Shown: piece by piece, positions 59,695 through 64,000 of the stretch
Numbering within the stretch: the first letter of the stretch is position 1
How the letters are laid out: each line of letters starts with the position of its first letter
NCBI RefSeq assembly: GCF_004803915.1
Contig: NZ_CP039396.1
Span: 3,224,001-3,288,000 of the forward strand
Source: Duncaniella dubosii
GTDB taxonomy: Bacteria > Bacteroidota > Bacteroidia > Bacteroidales > Muribaculaceae
DNA length: 64,000 nucleotides
Direction of reading: 5' to 3'
The notes under the pieces: model-generated
The model's input: only the letters and a program-made list of their open reading frames with translations
Told to the model about the DNA's origin: nothing
The model's database searches: none
Made by a program: the position numbers and the translations under genes

Positions 59695-61290
59695 TTAATC
59701 ACCCTTGGTATATCTGAAAAAATCGACATCAACATGTCCGCCGACAGAAGCGGTGGCGTAGTTGTAGATTGCAAAACGTGTGCCCATGAAGAATCGGCGG
59801 TAGTCAAACACCATCTTGAATTCCGAACCGATCGGCGTCCAGTTCTGCCCGTCGGTGCTGTAGGCGAAAGTAGCTATATCGCGTCCGGGGTTAAAATCGG
59901 CATTTATCTTCAGATAGATATCATCGGTAGTCAGGGCGACCCGTTCCATCTCCCGGTCATCGACCGAGACAACTTCGTGATTATCCCCGAGGCTGACAGA
60001 CGATGCCGAGGCCGACAGCCATCTGTTGTTACCTTCCCGCAACACAGACAGCAGACCCGAATCGCCGTTGATTGCCGCAAAACCTGCGACATCACCATCC
60101 CTCATATTTGAAATATCCATCTTCACGATGCCTTCACACACAGGCCCTTCCATACGTTGCGTAATAGTGTTTGGCGCTTCAAAAATATTGCCGACAACGC
60201 GCGATGTCGAGAGGCGCAGATGCCCCGGACGAGCCGTAAGCGACCAAGCCGAATCAACAGGGTTGTGATTCCATTCCCATAGCAACGATTTTTTTCCATC
60301 GGAGAACTCATCGGCAGCCACAACCCCTGCAAACTCAGTCGAAACAGTTTTTTTAGGCATAAAATCAGGGACTTTCCCGTTTTCGTCGCCAAGCAAAGGC
60401 CAGCCATCGACCCACCGGCATGGATTGAGTGTGAGGACACGACCCACACCACCGCGATCCTGAAATATCATCCCCCACCAGCTGCCGTCGGAATCATCAA
60501 CGATACAACCTTGTCCGACATACGGAAAACCTCCGAATTCAGATTCAAGTATCACTTTCTTTTCGTATGGTCCACATATATTATCGGCACGATAGCATAA
60601 CTGACGGCGTGGCTGTCCGGCAGGCCATGAGATGACCAGCGCATAATACTTGCCGTTATGTTTCACGACGCGACTCCCTTCATGAAGTCCGGTTTCCGTC
60701 GCGTCAGGAAAGATTACAGTCGTGTCGATTCCGCCTTCCTTCACACCTGAGAGGTCGGGATTCAGTTCCCGCAGACGGATCTGACCTCCGCCATAGAACA
60801 CATACACACGGCCATCATCATCAAACAGAAGCGATGAATCATGGAAATGATCGGTACGGCTGACAAGATCCCATTTCCCGGCCGGATTTTCCGTAGAATA
60901 TATATATGATTTATATGGCGCGTCGTTAGGAGAAAAAAGCACGTAGAACCGTCCGTCATGATAACGGAGCGAAGTGGCCCACTGTCCCTTTCCGTAGACA
61001 GTACCGTCGACAAGATCGTAGCGGGGAGAATCCTCCAGACGGTCGAATACATAGCCTACCGTCTCCCAGTTGACAAGGTCTTTTGATTTCATCACCGGGC
61101 AACCGGGCATGAGGTGCATGGTTGTGCTCACCATGTAGAAATAATCACCCACGCGTATGACATCTGGATCGGGGACATCGGCCCAGATAACCGGATTGGA
61201 AAATCCATCATGAGCCTCCACACCGGCAACCGGTGATATGAAACCCATCGCGAATATTGCAAGCAATGTATTTCTGACTGTTCTGATCAT
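59695..61290 (-). CDS. GH43 beta-xylosidase-like enzyme (GH43_12-like)
   Basis: Exported inverting glycosidase, 531 residues from MIRTVRNTL, the start that places a signal peptide (about 1-22) at the N terminus. The barrel has VPDPDVI (catalytic base), HDSSLLFDDDGRV (pKa modulator) and LHEGSRV (acid), and the C-terminal half (from about 330) is a beta-sandwich (LLWEWNHNPVDSAWSL). HLMPGCPVMKSKDLVNWE is the marker of the GH43_12-like group. Its own promoter and terminator suggest separate expression from the xusA operon, but HTCS next to it suggests shared control. Confidence 0.9.
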   Translation of the reverse strand: MIRTVRNTLLAIFAMGFISPVAGVEAHDGFSNPVIWADVPDPDVIRVGDYFYMVSTTMHLMPGCPVMKSKDLVNWETVGYVFDRLEDSPRYDLVDGTVYGKGQWATSLRYHDGRFYVLFSPNDAPYKSYIYSTENPAGKWDLVSRTDHFHDSSLLFDDDGRVYVFYGGGQIRLRELNPDLSGVKEGGIDTTVIFPDATETGLHEGSRVVKHNGKYYALVISWPAGQPRRQLCYRADNICGPYEKKVILESEFGGFPYVGQGCIVDDSDGSWWGMIFQDRGGVGRVLTLNPCRWVDGWPLLGDENGKVPDFMPKKTVSTEFAGVVAADEFSDGKKSLLWEWNHNPVDSAWSLTARPGHLRLSTSRVVGNIFEAPNTITQRMEGPVCEGIVKMDISNMRDGDVAGFAAINGDSGLLSVLREGNNRWLSASASSVSLGDNHEVVSVDDREMERVALTTDDIYLKINADFNPGRDIATFAYSTDGQNWTPIGSEFKMVFDYRRFFMGTRFAIYNYATASVGGHVDVDFFRYTKGD

Positions 61291-61376
61291 GGTGTTGGTA
61301 AATCTTCGTTTTGATTGATTATAATTGTTATCCTTTCTATGGCAGCGACACTGTCCGCGCTGATTCTGAACAATTG

Positions 61377-61384
61377 CAAAATTA
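61377..61384 (-). promoter_or_regulatory. Promoter of the first GH43 gene, -7 element TAATTTTG
   Basis: On the minus strand the site is TAATTTTG, an exact TAnnTTTG match. It lies 86 bases upstream of the GH43 start and shares a 272-base gap with the divergent HTCS promoter. Confidence 0.5.
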
Positions 61385-61510
61385 CAAGAAAAAACCACAA
61401 ATCATATTCTATAATATATCATCGAGATAAAACACTGGTGTATTATCGTACATATTTATCTTATTTTGGTTCATATTTGTAACATCGAGTGTTTTTTACG
61501 TCTGAAAAAA

Positions 61511-61540
61511 TTTGTCAGATATAGATTTTACGTACCTTTG
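61511..61540 (+). promoter_or_regulatory. Promoter of the HTCS regulator gene
   Basis: TACCTTTG (61533-61540) matches TAnnTTTG and TTTG (61511-61514) lies 18 bases upstream. The transcript would start near 61546, only about 17 bases from the start codon. Confidence 0.65.
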
Positions 61541-61562
61541 TATATAGTAAGACAATACTACC

Positions 61563-64000
61563 ATGAAGCTTTTTAACCGCCTTCTGATTCTATTCTTATT
61601 TATTATGGCACCCGTACGCCATGCGTACGCAATCCAGAGCACACGCCTCTTTGATTCGAGAGAAATCGTATCGTCAAACTACAGCAGTTTCTGTGTCGAT
61701 AAGGACGGAAACCTGTGGATTGGCACTCAATACGGCCTCTTGCGGTTCGACGGTAATAATTTCGACAAATATCTCCATGACGAGAATTCCGAAACGTCGC
61801 TGAGCGACAACCGCATATTGAACATCCTGCGCGACTCATCCGACAGACTGTGGATCGGGACATGCGAGGGCCTTAATCTCTATAATCCGGACACCGACGA
61901 TTTCAGCCGGGTCACACTGCCTAACAGTGAACTGTTGGGATACGTATTCGACATCTGGCAACTGTCAGACGACAACATTGTTTTTATGGTATCAGGTGTC
62001 GGACTCCATATACTTGACTTCTCTTCAGGAGACCCGGTGGCGGTCAAATATATGTCGCAGATTGAAAACACAAGCACAATCAATACACTTTGTGAGACAG
62101 AAAAAGGAGAACTTGTCGGAGGAAATCACTATGGTGAGATTATAAAGATAGCCCCCAACGGGCAGTCAAAGACATATAATATAACGGACTCGTACATCCA
62201 GATACTTTTGCGCAATGACGAGGGGAATATTTTTGTCGCGACGACAAGCAAATGCTGGCTATGGAATCCTAAGAATGACATATTCCATCCAATAGCTATG
62301 CCTGAAGGAATGAACCCGGAACTCCACTGTGCCGAACTTGACGAGGATGGAAACATATTGGTCGGAACTATGGGCGACGGCCTTTTGCGACTTGAAAAGC
62401 ACACACTGGAACTCAAGCCTTACAGAGAGCTGAATAATCCTATCGTAAATATGGATCGAAGCCGCATATCGATAATCCATCAGGAGTCATCGGGAAATCT
62501 CTGGCTTGGATGTCCTTATCAGGGCATCATCATGGTGCCGAAAAGAGAAATACCGTTTAATTTCGTAAATATCGCCAGAGCCCTACCGGAATATGCAGGA
62601 GGGAAAACCAATGTGGGAATGGCACACGACTCGAATATCATTTGGGTCGGTCTTGAAAACGGGGAGCTAATTTCAATCGATGAAAGTGGTAACCTTCTGA
62701 AAAAATGGCATTTAGGGGGGGATATCAGTTCACTCCACATTTCTGATACAAATAAAATATACGCCGGTATTGATAATCATGGGCTCTATGAGCTTGATCC
62801 TGTGAGCGGTGTCATCCGTCAGCTGGTTAATATCAAAGGCCATTACATCGCAGTGGCTATAACCGAAGACCATGCCGGAAACATTTATCTCGGAGTGCAT
62901 GGTGAAGGTGTCATCAAGGTGAACCCCGACACTAAAGAGGCCCAATGGCTACACGACACTAATAAAAATGCCAGACACAGATGGATTTCCTCACTTTTCT
63001 GCGATTCGAAAGACAGAATATGGATAGGAATGTATGGTGGACTGGCCATATATGACATCGCCACAAACCGCCATACATCATTGGGAGAACTCAATCCTCA
63101 ATTGGTAAAAGGCGTACACAACTCTATCAGGGAAGATGCCAATGGAAAGATATGGGACGCGACAAGCAACGGACTGTTTATAATTAATCCTGACGACAAC
63201 TCCTACCGTCGGCTGACGCCGAACGACGGATTGTCTGACATCTATGTCTCGACAATTGTATTTGATAACGAAAACAATGCGTGGGTAGGCACACACTGCG
63301 GTCTCAATCGCGTAGATACCGACTTCAATGTCACCCCCTTCTATGGCCAAAACGATATGTCGGACAACGACTATTTCTCTGCCACTATCTCTCCTGATGG
63401 CAACAGACTGCTGTTCAGTGGAGAGAAAGGCATCACACTCCTCGAACCGGCAAAACTAAAAAAGCCGATGTTTGAAAACGATATTTTTATCTCAGGGATA
63501 TATCTCAATGGGAATAAAGTAAACAATGCCACTCTTACATCGTCAGGCGAGAAGGTTCTTCCTGAAGGAAAATCCGACCCGGAAAGAATCCGTCTGTCAT
63601 TCCGTGACAATTCTCTCGTTTTACGCATGTCGACCAAGGATTTCCGTGACACCGACAATCTTATGTTTCAGTGGCGCGTTCCGGGCATTATCGATGACTG
63701 GATATCAACCTCTCCTGGCAGCAGTGTCATAGCCCTCCCCCACTTCCAGACCGGTGACTACAGGCTCGAAATCAGAGCGGCCGAAAACGGACTGTATTCC
63801 AATATAAGAACTGTGGCAATCTCTGTCTCGTCGCCTTGGTATCTGTCATTCGTGGCCAGATTCGTCTATCTTCTGCTTCTTTGTTCTATTATAGTACTTG
63901 CATGGAGAGAGATAAAACATAAGAACACAGAGCGCGACAATGAAGAAAAAATTAAATTTTTCATCAATATATCACATGAGATCCGTTCGCCCCTGACACT
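61563..64000 (+). CDS. Hybrid two-component system regulator (HTCS), N-terminal part, cut by window end
   Basis: Membrane sensor that detects a sugar product in the periplasm and activates the locus. The frame is open from 61563 to the window end (about 812 residues). It has a signal peptide (about 1-23), repeated beta-propeller Reg_prop units (motif L-W-I-G-T, for example GNLWIGTQYGL and DRLWIGTCEGL) to about 680, a Y_Y_Y domain (about 690-755), a membrane segment (about 757-778) and the start of the HisKA domain with the phospho-accepting H805 in FINISHEIRSPL. The kinase, receiver and AraC output domains lie outside. It is divergent from the GH43 gene. HTCS proteins of this form control xylan loci. 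Confidence 0.93.
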   Translation, partial: MKLFNRLLILFLFIMAPVRHAYAIQSTRLFDSREIVSSNYSSFCVDKDGNLWIGTQYGLLRFDGNNFDKYLHDENSETSLSDNRILNILRDSSDRLWIGTCEGLNLYNPDTDDFSRVTLPNSELLGYVFDIWQLSDDNIVFMVSGVGLHILDFSSGDPVAVKYMSQIENTSTINTLCETEKGELVGGNHYGEIIKIAPNGQSKTYNITDSYIQILLRNDEGNIFVATTSKCWLWNPKNDIFHPIAMPEGMNPELHCAELDEDGNILVGTMGDGLLRLEKHTLELKPYRELNNPIVNMDRSRISIIHQESSGNLWLGCPYQGIIMVPKREIPFNFVNIARALPEYAGGKTNVGMAHDSNIIWVGLENGELISIDESGNLLKKWHLGGDISSLHISDTNKIYAGIDNHGLYELDPVSGVIRQLVNIKGHYIAVAITEDHAGNIYLGVHGEGVIKVNPDTKEAQWLHDTNKNARHRWISSLFCDSKDRIWIGMYGGLAIYDIATNRHTSLGELNPQLVKGVHNSIREDANGKIWDATSNGLFIINPDDNSYRRLTPNDGLSDIYVSTIVFDNENNAWVGTHCGLNRVDTDFNVTPFYGQNDMSDNDYFSATISPDGNRLLFSGEKGITLLEPAKLKKPMFENDIFISGIYLNGNKVNNATLTSSGEKVLPEGKSDPERIRLSFRDNSLVLRMSTKDFRDTDNLMFQWRVPGIIDDWISTSPGSSVIALPHFQTGDYRLEIRAAENGLYSNIRTVAISVSSPWYLSFVARFVYLLLLCSIIVLAWREIKHKNTERDNEEKIKFFINISHEIRSPLT

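Overview
The window is a bacterial chromosome segment of moderate GC content from a member of the Bacteroidales, most likely a gut saccharolytic family such as Muribaculaceae, Prevotellaceae or Bacteroidaceae; the family cannot be fixed by eye. The evidence is paired SusC/SusD proteins, a hybrid two-component regulator, GIN-domain (DUF2807) proteins, many lipoproteins, and repeated promoters with the Bacteroidetes -7 element TAnnTTTG.

Left part (1-16 kb) is mostly housekeeping: the 5' part of lon, a candidate structured small RNA with its own promoter and terminator, cardiolipin synthase, NAD synthetase, a DAACS-type symporter, two GIN-domain envelope proteins either side of a polysaccharide flippase, dusB, a small Ala/Val/Glu-rich lipoprotein, hisF-hisIE and alaS. 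Middle part (16-33 kb) holds a divergent GH105/GH3 pair, exonuclease III, an ABC-type MacB-like efflux operon (ATPase, two permeases, membrane-fusion protein, TolC), a NucA-type nuclease, an FdtA/FdtB-like amino-sugar pair, an EF-G paralogue lacking the catalytic switch-II histidine, and two truncated genes that meet tail to tail.

Right part (33-64 kb) is one large xylan utilisation locus. On the minus strand, after a GH43 gene that has its own promoter and terminator, come GH43, xusA-xusB-xusC-xusD-xusE (two tandem SusC/SusD pairs and a surface lipoprotein) and a GH10 xylanase with carbohydrate-binding modules inserted in its catalytic domain. After a 16-bp perfect terminator follow GH31, GH43-CBM6-like, CE1 esterase, GH43-CBM6-like, GH5 and a GH97-esterase fusion. 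A divergent HTCS regulator, cut by the window end, lies at the head. In the expected division of labour, surface GH10 and GH5 cut xylan, the Xus complexes import oligosaccharides, periplasmic GH43, GH31, GH97 and esterases debranch and finish them, and the HTCS senses a product and switches the locus on.

Four coding sequences (GH3, membrane-fusion protein, EF-G2, AraC fragment) are each broken by a one-base length change in a short C run. In each case one base restores a family-like reading frame. This looks more like a consensus error of the assembly than four independent pseudogenes. No tRNA, rRNA, CRISPR array or insertion sequence was seen.
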